A stretch of 64,000 bases of DNA. Origin: DASXKD01 sp963806145. Its GTDB lineage: Bacteria; Actinomycetota; Actinomycetes; Streptosporangiales; Streptosporangiaceae. The notes beneath the pieces are model-generated. The model saw nothing but the letters and a program-made list of their open reading frames with translations, did no database searches and was not told the origin of the DNA. This document shows positions 24,484 through 34,019 of the stretch, piece after piece; positions within the stretch are counted from its first letter, which is position 1, and every line of letters starts with the position of its first letter. The translations under genes were made by a program, and so were the position numbers. The stretch covers positions 48,938 through 112,937 of the forward strand of contig CAWDXD010000022.1 in NCBI GenBank assembly GCA_963806145.1. Direction: 5' to 3'.

Positions 24484-24706
24484 ATCTGTTCCCCGCGACC
24501 GGACCCCGTCGGATCACGCCTGGCCGCAGTCTTTGCGCCAGGCCCGGGCAAGGCTGGGAATTTTGCCATATCGCATAGTTTGATCAGTGTGCCCGCTAGA
24601 CGGGCCCTAGAATGTTGCGCTCAGGATACATAAGTACACAAAACGACCACGGCGCGGAATCTTCGGGGACTGATGGCCGCGCCGGTCGTGCGGAGCAAAT
24701 GGAGGC

Positions 24707-26061
24707 ATGATGCAAGGAGTGAGGCGCTGGTTGCTGCGCAACACACCTGTCGCAGCCTTGTGCGCACTGACAGCCGGTGCCGCGGGCCTGATGCCGTCGA
24801 TGGCGGCCGCCCAGAGCGGGCCGGTGTCCCCCAACCCGGCTACCGGCACCCCGGCGCTCGCGCCCACCGGGACGACCGAGCAGGTCAGGCAGATGGTGGC
24901 GTGCGCCGGAGTCATGTATGCGGTCGGCAGCTTCACCCAGATCAGCCAGGGCGGCCAGACCTTCACCAGGGACAACGTCTTCAGTTTCAGCCAGAGCGCG
25001 CCCTACAAGGTCACGTCCTGGACGCCTACCGTCAACGGCACCGTCAACTCCATCCAGCTGACGAGTGACTGCAACCATGCTTTTATCGGCGGGAAATTCA
25101 CCAAGGTGGATGGCTCCGCCGCCGACAATATCGCCTACATCAGGACCTACAACAACACCATGGTCCAGGACTGGGGGCACAGCGCCAACGACATGGTGGA
25201 CACGATACTGCGGACCTCGAACAATCACCTGCTTGTCGGCGGGCAATTCACCTCGATCAACGGATCGGGCAAGAACTATTACGTAAGCCTGAATCTGTCC
25301 ACCGGCAAGGACGACGGCTACCTCAACCTGAACATCTCCGGGCACTACGTGTACTCCGGCTCGGGCGTGAGCAACACCGAGGTCTACAACCAGCAACTGT
25401 CGCCGGACCGCGGCCACGTGCTCGTCGAGGGCACCTTCACCAAGGTCCAAGGCAACAGGCGGCAGCAGATCTTCATGCTCAACCTGGGCGGCCACGGCAA
25501 CGTGAGCACTGGTACTCCAACGACTTCAACGCGTTCTGCGCCAACAAGCACCCGTTCTACGTCAAGTCGGCAGCCTGGTCAGCCGACCAGTCCGCGGTCT
25601 ACGTCGCAGACACCGGGAAGACCCCGAATGACTGGAACGGCTCCTTCCCGCTCACCGGGCTTTGTGACGCGGTCGCGGCCTTCCCGGCCACCAGGGTCGG
25701 CGGGCTGAGCCCCGAGTGGGTCAACTACACCGGCTGCGACTCGCTGTACTCGGTCGCCGCCGACTCCAGCGCCGTCTACGTCGGCGGCCACCAGCGCTGG
25801 GCGGACAACGCCAGCGGCTGCAACGCGGCCGGACCGGGCGCGATCCCGGCACCGGGGCTCGGCGGCTTCACGCTGGGCGGCAAGTTGCTCACCAATTCCG
25901 GGGGCACCGCCGGCCTGTACAGCCGTGACCGCGGCCTGGGGGCGGACCAGATCTACAAGACCTCCGCTGGAATATGGATCGCCAGCGACAACGAGGGCGG
26001 CAGCAATGTCTGCGGCGGCGTGAGCGGGCTCGCCGGTATCTGCTTCCTGCCTTATCCGTAA
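24707..26061 (+). pseudogene. Secreted beta-propeller-like protein, paralogue 2, frameshifted
   Basis: Starts at ATG 24707 after GGAGGC (MMQGVRRWLLRNTPVAALCA signal). The N-terminal repeats are clear: VMYAVGSFTQISQGGQTFTR, AFIGGKFTKVDGSAADNIAY, LLVGGQFTSINGSGKNYYVS, LVEGTFTKVQGNRRQQIFML. The frame is lost near 25505 (GTGAGCACTGG); the next frame continues HWYSNDFNAFCANKHPFYVK, PLTGLCDAVAAFPATRVGGL, YTGCDSLYSVAADSSAVYVG and ends GLAGICFLPYP at 26061. One missing base would repair it to about 450 residues. It is the first of three tandem paralogues spaced 43 and 40 bp apart, probably one operon. Confidence 0.8.
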
Positions 26062-26104
26062 GGCGGCGCACCACCGAAGTAGGCACAACCAGGAGGGGAA
26101 AGGC

Positions 26105-27517
26105 ATGCGGCGCAGCAGCGCTCAGCTATGGGGGAAGCAGGGTGCGCGCGGCGCGCTGATCGCGGGTATCGCCGCGGTCGCATGCTGCCTCCCGGCACCG
26201 GCCCTGGCCGCCCCCGCCAGCCCAGCGCTGGCGGGGGCGGTGTCGCCCACGCCGGTCAACGGCACGCCCACGCTGGTGGACACCGGCACCACCGAGCAGA
26301 TCCGCCAGCTGGTGCAGTGCGGCGGGACCATGTACGCGGTAGGCACGTTCACCGAGATCAAGTACGGCAGCACGACCTACACCAGGGACAACGCCTTCAG
26401 CTTCACCGCGACCGCCCCGTTCGCGGTCACCTCGTGGGACCCCGGGGTCAACGGCACGGTCGACACCATCGCCTTCAACGGCAGCGACTGCTCCACCGCC
26501 TACCTCGGCGGGCACTTCTCCTCGGTGGGCGGGGCCGCGGCCAAGAACATCGCCGCGGTCGACACGGCCGCCGGTGCGCTGGTGCCCGGCTTCAAGGACA
26601 ACGCCAGCGGTGAGGTGGAGACCCTGGCGGTGGCGAACGGGCACCTGCTGGCCGGCGGTGCCTTCAAGGGCATCAACGGCAGCGCCGCGGACCCGTACTT
26701 CGCCAGCCTGAGCCCGGCCACCGGCCGCGACGACGGGTTCGCGCACCTGAACATCTCCGGGCACTACGTCTTCCCTGGGGCAGACAGCAACCCGACCAAG
26801 GTCTACAACCAGCAGATCAGCCACGGCGGCGGCCTGGACCTGGTCGAAGGCGACTTCACCTCGGTGGGCGGCCAGGGCAGGCAGCAGGTCTTCATGCTGG
26901 ACCTGAGCGGGTCTGCGGCACAGGTCACCGGCTGGAGTTCGCCCGAGTTCGACGGCAGCCAGGGCAACCTGCCCCATGGCTACGCCTACCAGTGCTGGCA
27001 CACCGACCCCTTCTACATCAGGGCCGCGGCCTGGTCACCCGACGATTCGACGGTCTACCTCGCGGCAACCGGGCTCCAGCCCTGGAACTGGTCAGCCGGC
27101 AAGCCGCGGACCGGCCTGTGTGACGCGGTCTCGGCGTTCAAGTCCACCCATACCGAGGTCACCCACGAGTGGGTCAACTACACCGGCTGCGACTCGCTGT
27201 ACTCGGTCGCCGCCGACTCCAGCGCCGTCTACATCGGCGGCCACGAGCGCTGGGCAGACAACACCAACGGCTGCAACCACCAGGGCGCTGGTGCGCTGCC
27301 CGCACCCGGCCTGGGCGGCTTCAGCCCGTCCAGCGGGGCACTGATCACCAATTCCAGCGGCACCGCCGGCCTGTACAGCAGGTCGCGTGGCCACGGCGCC
27401 GATGACCTGCTGGTCACCGGGGCCGGACTGTGGGTTGCCAGCGACAACTTCGGCGGCGGCACCTCATGCGGCGGCAAGTCCGGCTACGCCGGGATCTGTT
27501 TCCTGCCTTACTCATAA
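26105..27517 (+). CDS. Secreted beta-propeller-like protein, paralogue 3
   Basis: 470 residues, intact. ATG at 26105 after AGGAGGGGAAAGGC. Signal peptide about 1-40 (RGALIAGIAAVACCLPAPAL). The same repeats as its neighbours: MYAVGTFTEIKYGSTTYTRD, AYLGGHFSSVGGAAAKNIAA, LLAGGAFKGINGSAADPYFA, LVEGDFTSVGGQGRQQVFML. The conserved C-terminal half includes YIRAAAWSPDDSTVYLAATG, GLCDAVSAF, YTGCDSLYSVAADSSAVYIG, NGCNHQG and the end KSGYAGICFLPYS. Paired cysteines and Trp/Gly-rich blades suggest a stable outer-surface domain. It is the best copy for structural prediction because it is not broken. Confidence 0.82.
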   Translation: MRRSSAQLWGKQGARGALIAGIAAVACCLPAPALAAPASPALAGAVSPTPVNGTPTLVDTGTTEQIRQLVQCGGTMYAVGTFTEIKYGSTTYTRDNAFSFTATAPFAVTSWDPGVNGTVDTIAFNGSDCSTAYLGGHFSSVGGAAAKNIAAVDTAAGALVPGFKDNASGEVETLAVANGHLLAGGAFKGINGSAADPYFASLSPATGRDDGFAHLNISGHYVFPGADSNPTKVYNQQISHGGGLDLVEGDFTSVGGQGRQQVFMLDLSGSAAQVTGWSSPEFDGSQGNLPHGYAYQCWHTDPFYIRAAAWSPDDSTVYLAATGLQPWNWSAGKPRTGLCDAVSAFKSTHTEVTHEWVNYTGCDSLYSVAADSSAVYIGGHERWADNTNGCNHQGAGALPAPGLGGFSPSSGALITNSSGTAGLYSRSRGHGADDLLVTGAGLWVASDNFGGGTSCGGKSGYAGICFLPYS

Positions 27518-27557
27518 ATCAGGGGAGCCACCCATTCCCCGCACAGGAGGAACCATC

Positions 27558-28992
27558 ATGCAGCAAGGAGAACACGCCCACCGACGGAGGAAGCTCGGCG
27601 TGCGCAGCGCGCTGATCGCGGCCACCGCCGCGGGCGCCCTCTGCCTTCCCGCGGCGCCGGCACTGGCCCAGACCGGCCCGGTGTCCCCCACGCCGGTGGC
27701 CGGCACGCCCACCCTGGTGGCCACCGGGACCATCGCCGAGACGATCCGGCAGGTCGCGGACTGCGGCGGGATCATGTACGCGGTGGGCAGCTTCACCTCG
27801 ATCAGCGGGTACGGCAGCACGACGCAGTCGTACACCCGGAACAACATCTTCAGCTTCAGCGACACCGCACCGTTCACGGTCACCTCGTGGAACCCGAACG
27901 TCAACGGCACGGTCAACACGATCGCGTTCAACGGGACCAACTGCACCACCGCCTACATCGGCGGGCAGTTCACCACGGTGGGCGGTGCCGCGGCCAAGAA
28001 CATCGCCGCGATCGACACCACCACCGGCGCGCTCGTGCCCGGGTTCAAGGACAACGCGGGCGGCCAGGTCGAGACCATCCTCGCGGTGAACGGGCACCTG
28101 CTGACCGGCGGTTTCTTCAAGGGCATCAACGGCAGCAGCGCCGACCCGTACTACACCAGCCTGAGCCCGACCACCGGCAAGAACGACGGGTTCCTGAGCC
28201 TGGGCATCTCCGGCCACATCACCTTCAAGGGGGTGAAGGCCAACTCGACGGAGGTCTACAACCAGCAACTCAGCCACGGCGGCACGCTGGTCCTGGTCGA
28301 AGGCGACTTCACCACGGTCAGCGGCCAGAACCGGCGGCAGATCTTCATGATCAACGTGAGCGGCTCCACCGCCACGCTGACCGGCTGGACCTCACCGGAG
28401 TTCGACGGCAGCGACCCCAACGGCACCCTCAACCCCAACGACAAGTACTTCAACTGCGGGGCCTCGCACCCGTTCTACATCCACGCGGCGGCCTGGTCCC
28501 CGGACGACCAGACGGTCTACATCGCCGACACCGGGGTCAAGCCCATCCTCTGGAACGGACCACGTTCCCACTGCCCGGGCCTGTGCGACGCGGCGGCGGC
28601 GTTCCCGGCCACGCAGTCCCGGGTCTTCTCCGACTGGATCGCCTACGACGGCTGTGACTCGCTGTACTCCGCGGCCGCCGACAACGGCGCCGTCTACGTG
28701 GGCGGGCCACAACCGGTGGTTCAACAACCAGAACGCCTGCAACAAGGCGGGCCCCGGCGCGATACCCGATCAGGGCCTGGCCGGGCTGACCCCCGGACCG
28801 ACCGGTGGGTCGCTGATCCTCAACTCGGCCGGCACCGCCGGCCTGTACAGCAGGTCACGCGGCCACGGAGCGGACGACATGCTGCTCACCACCGCCGGGC
28901 TGTGGATCGCCAGCGACAACTTCGACGAACGGAACCTCGTGCGGCGGCAGTCCGGGTTCTCCGGCCTGTGCTTCCTGCCGTACACGTCCTAA
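27558..28992 (+). pseudogene. Secreted beta-propeller-like protein, paralogue 4, frameshifted
   Basis: ATG 27558 after AGGAGGAACC; MQQGEHAHRRRKLGVRSALI with a hydrophobic core and AQTGPVSPTPVAGTP. Repeats as in the others: MYAVGSFTSISGYGSTTQSY, AYIGGQFTTVGGAAAKNIAA, LLTGGFFKGINGSSADPYYT, LVEGDFTTVSGQNRRQIFMI. After NGAVYVGG the frame is lost at 28704-28706 (GGCGGGCCAC, one extra G); the other frame continues HNRWFNNQNACNKAGPGAIP to FSGLCFLPYTS at 28992. With one base removed it is about 477 residues. A strong hairpin follows, closing the three-gene operon. Confidence 0.8.
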
Positions 28993-29004
28993 CGCCGTGC
29001 GCGG

Positions 29005-29047
29005 GGCTGTGCCAGGCGGGGCCTGTGGGCCACCGCCTGGCACAGCC
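29005..29047. terminator. Perfect 15-bp inverted repeat after the propeller operon
   Basis: GGCTGTGCCAGGCGG at 29005-29019 pairs exactly with CCGCCTGGCACAGCC at 29033-29047, with a 13-base loop, 12 bp after the stop of paralogue 4. A very stable terminator-type hairpin, no T-run. Confidence 0.75.
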
Positions 29048-29232
29048 GTTCCCGGCTGGCCCACCGGTCACGTGTCCGTCGGCCGCCGGCCCGGTGAACT
29101 CTGTCCGCTAATGTCCAAACTTTGCCCAGACCAGCCGATAGGATCGCCGGGCATGCACCGGGAGCCGCGCTGGCCGGCCGCATTGGCTGACCCGGCCGGG
29201 CAACATGCCAAAGAAACGGAAGGCCACGATAA

Positions 29233-30159
29233 ATGGATCGCGTAGTTGTCACAGGCGGGGCCGGTTTCATCGGCTCCCACCTCGTGGATTCGCTGCTGGA
29301 TTCTGGCGCCGACGTGCTGGTCGTTGATGACTTCAGGATGGGCAGGCGCGAGCACCTCGGCAGCGAAGGCGCGGCCAGCCGCCTGACCGTGATCGAGGGT
29401 GACATCAGGAGCGCCGAGGACCTCCGCCCGGTGGCGGACTTCGCCCCGGACACCGTCTTCCACATGGCGGCGCTGCACTTCATCCCCTACTGCAACGCCC
29501 ATCAGCAGGAGGCACTGGACGTCAATGTCCTCGGCTTGGACGCGGTGATCCGGGCGGTGCGCACCGCGCCGCTCAAGTCGTTCGTGTTCCCCTCCAGCGG
29601 CGCGATCTACGGGTTCGGCGATGACCCGTGGCCCGAGACCACGCCGGCCAGGCCCGACGAGATCTACGGCATCTCGAAGTGGATGGGCGAGCAGATCATG
29701 GGCCGGTTCCATGCTGACCGGCCGGAGGTGCGGACCGTGGTAGCCCGCTTGTTCAACACCTACGGGCCACGGGAGACCAACCCGCATGTGCTGCCCGAGG
29801 TGATGAAGGCGCTGAGCGCTGGGAAGACCATCGAACTCGGGAACCTGTGGCCCCTGCGCGACCTGATCTTCGTTACCGACACCGCCGCGGGCCTGGTGGC
29901 CGCGGCGCAGGGTGACCCCGGCCTGGAGGTCTTCAACGTGGGAACCGGGACAGGAACCACAATCGAGGACGTCATGGAGACCATCGGTGAGATCACCGGG
30001 CACCCGGTGGACGTCCGCCAGGTGCCCGAGCGGATGCGCGCCGGCGACGGGCACCTCATCTCCGATCCGCAGAAGCTGATGCAGGCAACCGGCTGGAAAC
30101 CGGAGTACGACCTGGAAGCCGGGCTCCGGCAACTGCTGGCTTCGGAGGGGCTGCTGTGA
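29233..30159 (+). CDS. NAD-dependent nucleotide-sugar epimerase/dehydratase
   Basis: 308 residues, ATG 29233 (MDRVVVTGGAGFIGSHLVDS). Extended SDR: NAD-binding TGGAGFIGSHL, FPSSGAIYGFGD, the catalytic YGISKWMGEQ (Tyr-x3-Lys), NTYGPRETNPHVLPEV, and a C-terminal substrate part. UDP-glucose 4-epimerase-like, but the substrate is uncertain. It overlaps the next gene by GTGA (30156-30159), so the two are translated together. It lies in the plus-strand half of the polysaccharide locus and should supply a modified sugar nucleotide. Confidence 0.85.
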   Translation: MDRVVVTGGAGFIGSHLVDSLLDSGADVLVVDDFRMGRREHLGSEGAASRLTVIEGDIRSAEDLRPVADFAPDTVFHMAALHFIPYCNAHQQEALDVNVLGLDAVIRAVRTAPLKSFVFPSSGAIYGFGDDPWPETTPARPDEIYGISKWMGEQIMGRFHADRPEVRTVVARLFNTYGPRETNPHVLPEVMKALSAGKTIELGNLWPLRDLIFVTDTAAGLVAAAQGDPGLEVFNVGTGTGTTIEDVMETIGEITGHPVDVRQVPERMRAGDGHLISDPQKLMQATGWKPEYDLEAGLRQLLASEGLL

Positions 30160-30983
30160 GGCCGGCCGGCGAGGTGACCGGTGACGCCGACGGGCTCGGC
30201 GCCGGGTACCGGGCACAGAAGCGCGAGTTCCTCGGCATCGGCCTGTCCTGCCTGTCCGACGAGGAGTTCATCGACGCCGTCCGGCAGGCGGTGGAGACCC
30301 GGTCCCGGCTCACCATCTCCTTCATCAACCCCGACTACGTCCTGCGCGGCCACAAGACGCCGGGGCTCCTTGAGAAGATGAACCAGTTCGACATCGTGCT
30401 CCCGGACGGCTGGGGCATCGTCCTCGGCGGCCGGCTGCTCGGCCTGCCGGTGCCCGACCGGCAGGGCAACGACGACATCTGCCCGAAGATGTTCACCCTG
30501 TCCGCCGAGCGCGGGTTCTCGAACTTCCTGTTCGGCTGCAGCGAGGGCACGCCGGAGAAGGCCGCGGCCAACCTCGGGCAGACCTTCCCCGGCATCCCGA
30601 TCGCGGGCACCCTGCACGGCTACTGGGACGTGGCGCGAGGCCACCCCGGCCGGTACGACGAGGCAGACGTCGACATGATGGTGCACACCATCAACGAGGC
30701 CAAGCCCGACATCCTGCACGTGTCCATCCCGACACCGATGCAGCAGAACTGGGTGTCGCAGGTGGCCGGCCGGCTCGACGTGCCGGTGATCATCACCGGC
30801 GGAAGCTACCTCGACCACCTGGCCGAGCGGGTGTACTGGTACCCGGGCTGGGTGAACAAGATGCGGCTGGGCTGGGCCTACCGGCTGACCAGGGAACCAG
30901 GCCGGCTGTGGAAGCGTTACTCGCTCGACCTGGCAGCCTACGGCGGCATGGTGGCCCAGGCGAAGTTCGGCGGGCGGAGCTAG
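30156..30983 (+). CDS. WecB/TagA/CpsF family glycosyltransferase
   Basis: 275 residues from the GTG at 30156, overlapping the epimerase stop. Family features: LTISFINPDYVLRGHKTPGL, VLPDGWGIVLGGRLLGLPVP, FLFGCSEGTPEKAAANL, PDILHVSIPTPMQQNWVSQV, VIITGGSYLDHLAERVYWYP and a C-terminal helical tail. GT26 enzymes add UDP-sugars (such as ManNAc or glucuronic acid types) to a lipid-linked acceptor, often as the second step after a phosphoglycosyl transferase. That fits the WbaP-like gene upstream. A classical hairpin with T-run ends the transcript 20 bp later. Confidence 0.9.
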   Translation: MRPAGEVTGDADGLGAGYRAQKREFLGIGLSCLSDEEFIDAVRQAVETRSRLTISFINPDYVLRGHKTPGLLEKMNQFDIVLPDGWGIVLGGRLLGLPVPDRQGNDDICPKMFTLSAERGFSNFLFGCSEGTPEKAAANLGQTFPGIPIAGTLHGYWDVARGHPGRYDEADVDMMVHTINEAKPDILHVSIPTPMQQNWVSQVAGRLDVPVIITGGSYLDHLAERVYWYPGWVNKMRLGWAYRLTREPGRLWKRYSLDLAAYGGMVAQAKFGGRS

Positions 30984-31002
30984 CCACTCCCGCCACAGGC
31001 AG

Positions 31003-31034
31003 GTGCCCGGCAGCGTCGCTGCCGGGCACTTTTT
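31003..31034 (+). terminator. Rho-independent terminator with T-run
   Basis: GTGCCCGGCA (31003-31012) pairs with TGCCGGGCAC (31020-31029), loop GCGTCGC, followed by five Ts. It closes the epimerase-WecB transcript before the convergent sulfotransferase gene. Confidence 0.85.
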
Positions 31035-31120
31035 CCCGGACTAGCAGGGCTAAGGCCCCGTGACGAGGAACGGGGCCCAGGCCAGGGGGGTTCCAGGGTC
31101 GCCCCCCGGGCAGCAGGGCA

Positions 31121-32107
31121 TCAGCCGCCGCGGCGCCAGCTCGGCTCGTGGCCGAGCCAGGCGGCCAGCCGCTCGTCGTAGGGGCGGTAGTGCTCCTCCA
31201 GTGTCTTCCGCACCGAGTCGGGCATGGGTGAGCGCGGCCGTGCGTTGCGGCGCTTGAACGCCGGGTAGCCCCGGTTGGGCAGCTCTAGGAACGCCAGGAC
31301 GCCGTCGTACACGGCTTCCGGGTCGGTGAAGAAGTCACCGCTGTCCACCACGTGCAGCCGGTCCCGGCCGAAGTGCCGCTCCAGCCGTTCAAGCTGATCG
31401 ACGTACTGGCCCCGGGCGATATAGGAGTGGTGCTGGTGACCGTAGCTGAAGTAGTCCGGGTCCATCGCGATGCGCTCGGCCTGCCCGGCCAGCCGGGCGG
31501 GCTCCAGTTCCAGGGCCGCTTCGAACGACTCGGTCTCGAAGCCGTGGGCCGTCTCATGGGCATGCCCGGAGTAGGCCCGCTCCACCGGGTCGCGGAGCAG
31601 CACGAGCAGCCGCACCCCTGGCAGGTCGCGGGCGATCCGCTCCGCGGCCAGCGGGTGGAACATGTAGTACGGGCTGGACTCGAACGAGACCGGCGTGACG
31701 CCGGCTCCGCGCGCGGCCCGGCGCGCCGCCGCGAGCAGCGGGAAGTGACACCGGTACCAGGACAGCCCGCGGCGGTAGGAGACGTCGAAGAAGTGCACCT
31801 CCTCGTGCAGCACCGCGCTGAACACGGCGGGGTGCTCGTCGAGCGTCCGGGACAGGGAGGTGGTCCCGCACCGCTGGGCACCGACGATGAGGAAACTGGG
31901 CAGGATCCGGGCACGGCTGGTGGGCATGCGGGCCGTGACCAGGGTCAGCCGGCCTGCCTGCTTGAGAGCCGGGTTGAGCGACTTGGGGTCGCGCATGTAG
32001 CCGGACAGGCTGCGATCCGGGCGCAAGACGGGCACCGGCCGCCGGTCCGCGGCACCCTTGCCCGCGTCGGGCCTGGCGGGAGCCGCGGTCTTGTCGGCCG
32101 CGCTCAT
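31121..32107 (-). CDS. Sulfotransferase 1 (PAPS-dependent, carbohydrate type)
   Basis: 328 residues. 5'-phosphosulfate loop IVGAQRCGTTSLSRTLDEHP (about residues 72-91); 3'-phosphate binding strand-helix VRLLVLLRDPVERAYSGHAH with Arg and Ser of the usual pair. The stretch HFFDVSYRRGLSWYRCHFPL is typical of heparan-sulfate-type sulfotransferases of the Sulfotransfer_1 fold. The 60-residue N-terminal extension is polar. No signal peptide or membrane segment, so it works in the cytoplasm on lipid-linked or nucleotide-linked sugars. It is the last gene of the minus-strand operon-like series; 170 bp separates it from sulfotransferase 2. Confidence 0.85.
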   Translation of the reverse strand: MSAADKTAAPARPDAGKGAADRRPVPVLRPDRSLSGYMRDPKSLNPALKQAGRLTLVTARMPTSRARILPSFLIVGAQRCGTTSLSRTLDEHPAVFSAVLHEEVHFFDVSYRRGLSWYRCHFPLLAAARRAARGAGVTPVSFESSPYYMFHPLAAERIARDLPGVRLLVLLRDPVERAYSGHAHETAHGFETESFEAALELEPARLAGQAERIAMDPDYFSYGHQHHSYIARGQYVDQLERLERHFGRDRLHVVDSGDFFTDPEAVYDGVLAFLELPNRGYPAFKRRNARPRSPMPDSVRKTLEEHYRPYDERLAAWLGHEPSWRRGG

Positions 32108-32277
32108 GACGCCACCGGTCCTTGCGCACTGCCTGGACCGACCCTCTCCATTGGCGATCTCCCTTCACGACTGTCCTGTCGGGCCGGAACCTGCCGTTCG
32201 GCAATCAGCATGGCAGACTCGGGCACCCCCCTGCAGGAAGTGTCGATTGTCCGGGATCGGCTAGGCATGGTCAGCGC

Positions 32278-33180
32278 TCACCGGATCCAGCCCGGCTGGC
32301 GGCCGAGCAGCTTCGCCAACCGTTCGTCGTGGGGCTGATAATGCTCCAGCAGCATACGCCGGCACCCGGCGTCCATCGGCGGCCCGGGGCGCGAGTTGGC
32401 GGCGGCGAACGCTGGCTCGAAGGGCCGCAGGCCCAGGAACGCCAGGAGCCGCCGGTACTCCTGCGCCGGCTGGCGGAAGTAGGTGGCACTGTCGATCACG
32501 TGCACTTGGGTGCCGGGGAAGAATTCATAGACGCGTTCGAGCTGTTCGGCGTACTGGCCCCGGTGCCGGTAGGAGTGGTGCCGGTGCGCGAAGCTCTCAT
32601 AGGCCGGATCGGCCCGGATCCGCTCGATCTCGCCGGCCAGCCTGCCGTCCTCCAGCTCCAGGGCTCGCGGGAAATCCTCCTGCTCATACCCCCGGGCGGA
32701 CTCGTGCTTGTGGGCGGAGAAGGCTCGCTCGACGGGATCGCGGAGCATGACGACCAGCTTCACCGCAGGCATGTCGTGCCCGAGCCGTTCGGCCGCCTGC
32801 GGATGGTACAGGTAGTAACCGCTGGCCTCGAAGGCGGCCGGTGGCCCGTGGCGCCCGGCCCTGAGCCGCGCGATCTCGGTCACCGGGAAGTGGCCCCGGT
32901 ACCACTGGGCTCCGCGGTGGTAGTTCAAGTCGAAGTAGTTGACACCCTTGCGGAACGTCGGCGGCATCACCTGCGGATGGGCCGCCAGCGCACGGAACAG
33001 GGAGGTGGTGCCGCAGCGCTGCGCGCCGATCAGGAGGAACCCCGGCTCCATCCGCAAGCCAGCGGTCGCCTCGCTCACCCTGGCGTAGGCGCGGCGCCCA
33101 AGCTGTGTGAGCGGCTCCGGGCCGGTGGCCCGGACCCGTGTGGCAGCTTCGCGCGCCCGTTGGCTCAATGCCAGCCCCAC
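32278..33180 (-). CDS. Sulfotransferase 2
   Basis: 300 residues from the GTG at 33178-33180, overlapping sulfotransferase 3 by 16 bp. PAPS loop LIGAQRCGTTSLFRALAAHP; VNYFDLNYHRGAQWYRGHFP; 3'-phosphate site KLVVMLRDPVERAFSAHKHE. The C-terminal end FLGLRPFEPAFAAANSRPGP and LLEHYQPHDERLAKLLGRQP is close to the end of sulfotransferase 1 (both end in '..HYxPxDERLA..LG..P.W'), so these two are paralogues. Cytoplasmic. Together with its neighbours it implies that the same glycan is sulfated at several positions. Confidence 0.85.
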   Translation of the reverse strand: MGLALSQRAREAATRVRATGPEPLTQLGRRAYARVSEATAGLRMEPGFLLIGAQRCGTTSLFRALAAHPQVMPPTFRKGVNYFDLNYHRGAQWYRGHFPVTEIARLRAGRHGPPAAFEASGYYLYHPQAAERLGHDMPAVKLVVMLRDPVERAFSAHKHESARGYEQEDFPRALELEDGRLAGEIERIRADPAYESFAHRHHSYRHRGQYAEQLERVYEFFPGTQVHVIDSATYFRQPAQEYRRLLAFLGLRPFEPAFAAANSRPGPPMDAGCRRMLLEHYQPHDERLAKLLGRQPGWIR

Positions 33181-34010
33181 CGCCGCCGCAAGCCAAGGCC
33201 GAATTCGCTGTCCAGTGCCGCAATCTCCGGGCCGAGCTGCTCATGCATGAACGCGACATCCTCGGGCGCCATCTCGGGCTTGTCGGCACCCAGCGGCCGG
33301 TACAGCGCCCGTTGCACCAGCGCGGAGCGCTTCAGGCCGCCCACCAGGTGCGCGCCGTCATGGCGGCGTACCCAGTTGGCACCATACTTGGCGGCCATCG
33401 CGAGCGGCAGCCAGCGTGCCTTGCTGGCCGGCAGCTGGGCCTGCAGCTGCTCCGGGCTCAGCGGCAGCCGGCTGACACCGAGCCAGTCGGTGACGCCGTC
33501 GAGGAACGCCTGCGGGTCGGCTTGCAGATCGTCGAAGAGCCCGATGTACAGCGACTCCCGGCCGTAGTAGCGCAGGTAACTGCGCAGGTGGGTGGCGTAG
33601 CGGCCTTCTTCGAGCAGCTCGGGTGCGGTCTTCGTGGTGTCCCGGAAGGTGGCCGCCGCCTCGCCGTGCTTGGCCAGGTACAGGTAGCCGGAGAGCGCCC
33701 GCGATATCGGTTCCCTGAGCGTGACCATCAGCCGGACGTCCGGGCCGAGGCAGGTGCGGATCCGCTCGGGTGCCTCGGCACAGGACAGGTAATCGGGGCA
33801 GACCTCACCGATGATCTTGTGCTCCCGCAGGGCGCTGCGGAACTGCGCCCGGTACCACCCGGGACCGCGGTCGTAGTAACGGTTGAAAAAGTAGAGATCC
33901 TTCGCCTGGCTGAGGTAGACCTCGGGATGGCCGATGAGAACCTCGTGCAGCCAGGTGGAGCCCGATTTGCTCGGTCCTATGTGAAGGAAGTTCGGCAGCA
34001 GGTCAGACAT
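33165..34010 (-). CDS. Sulfotransferase 3
   Basis: 281 residues, ATG at 34010 (MSDLLPNFLHIGPSKSGSTW). PAPS loop is GPSKSGSTWLHEVLIGHPEV, a Ser-rich variant; then AKDLYFFNRYYDRGPGWYRA and the 3'-phosphate motif LMVTLREPISRALSGYLYLA. Later residues (SLYIGLFDDLQADPQAFLDG, VTDWLGV) are usual for the family. It lies 9 bp after the GT2 stop and overlaps the next sulfotransferase, so it is part of a tightly packed transcript. It is less similar to sulfotransferases 1 and 2 and likely modifies a different position. Confidence 0.85.
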   Translation of the reverse strand: MSDLLPNFLHIGPSKSGSTWLHEVLIGHPEVYLSQAKDLYFFNRYYDRGPGWYRAQFRSALREHKIIGEVCPDYLSCAEAPERIRTCLGPDVRLMVTLREPISRALSGYLYLAKHGEAAATFRDTTKTAPELLEEGRYATHLRSYLRYYGRESLYIGLFDDLQADPQAFLDGVTDWLGVSRLPLSPEQLQAQLPASKARWLPLAMAAKYGANWVRRHDGAHLVGGLKRSALVQRALYRPLGADKPEMAPEDVAFMHEQLGPEIAALDSEFGLGLRRRWGWH

Positions 34011-34019
34011 GACACCCCC

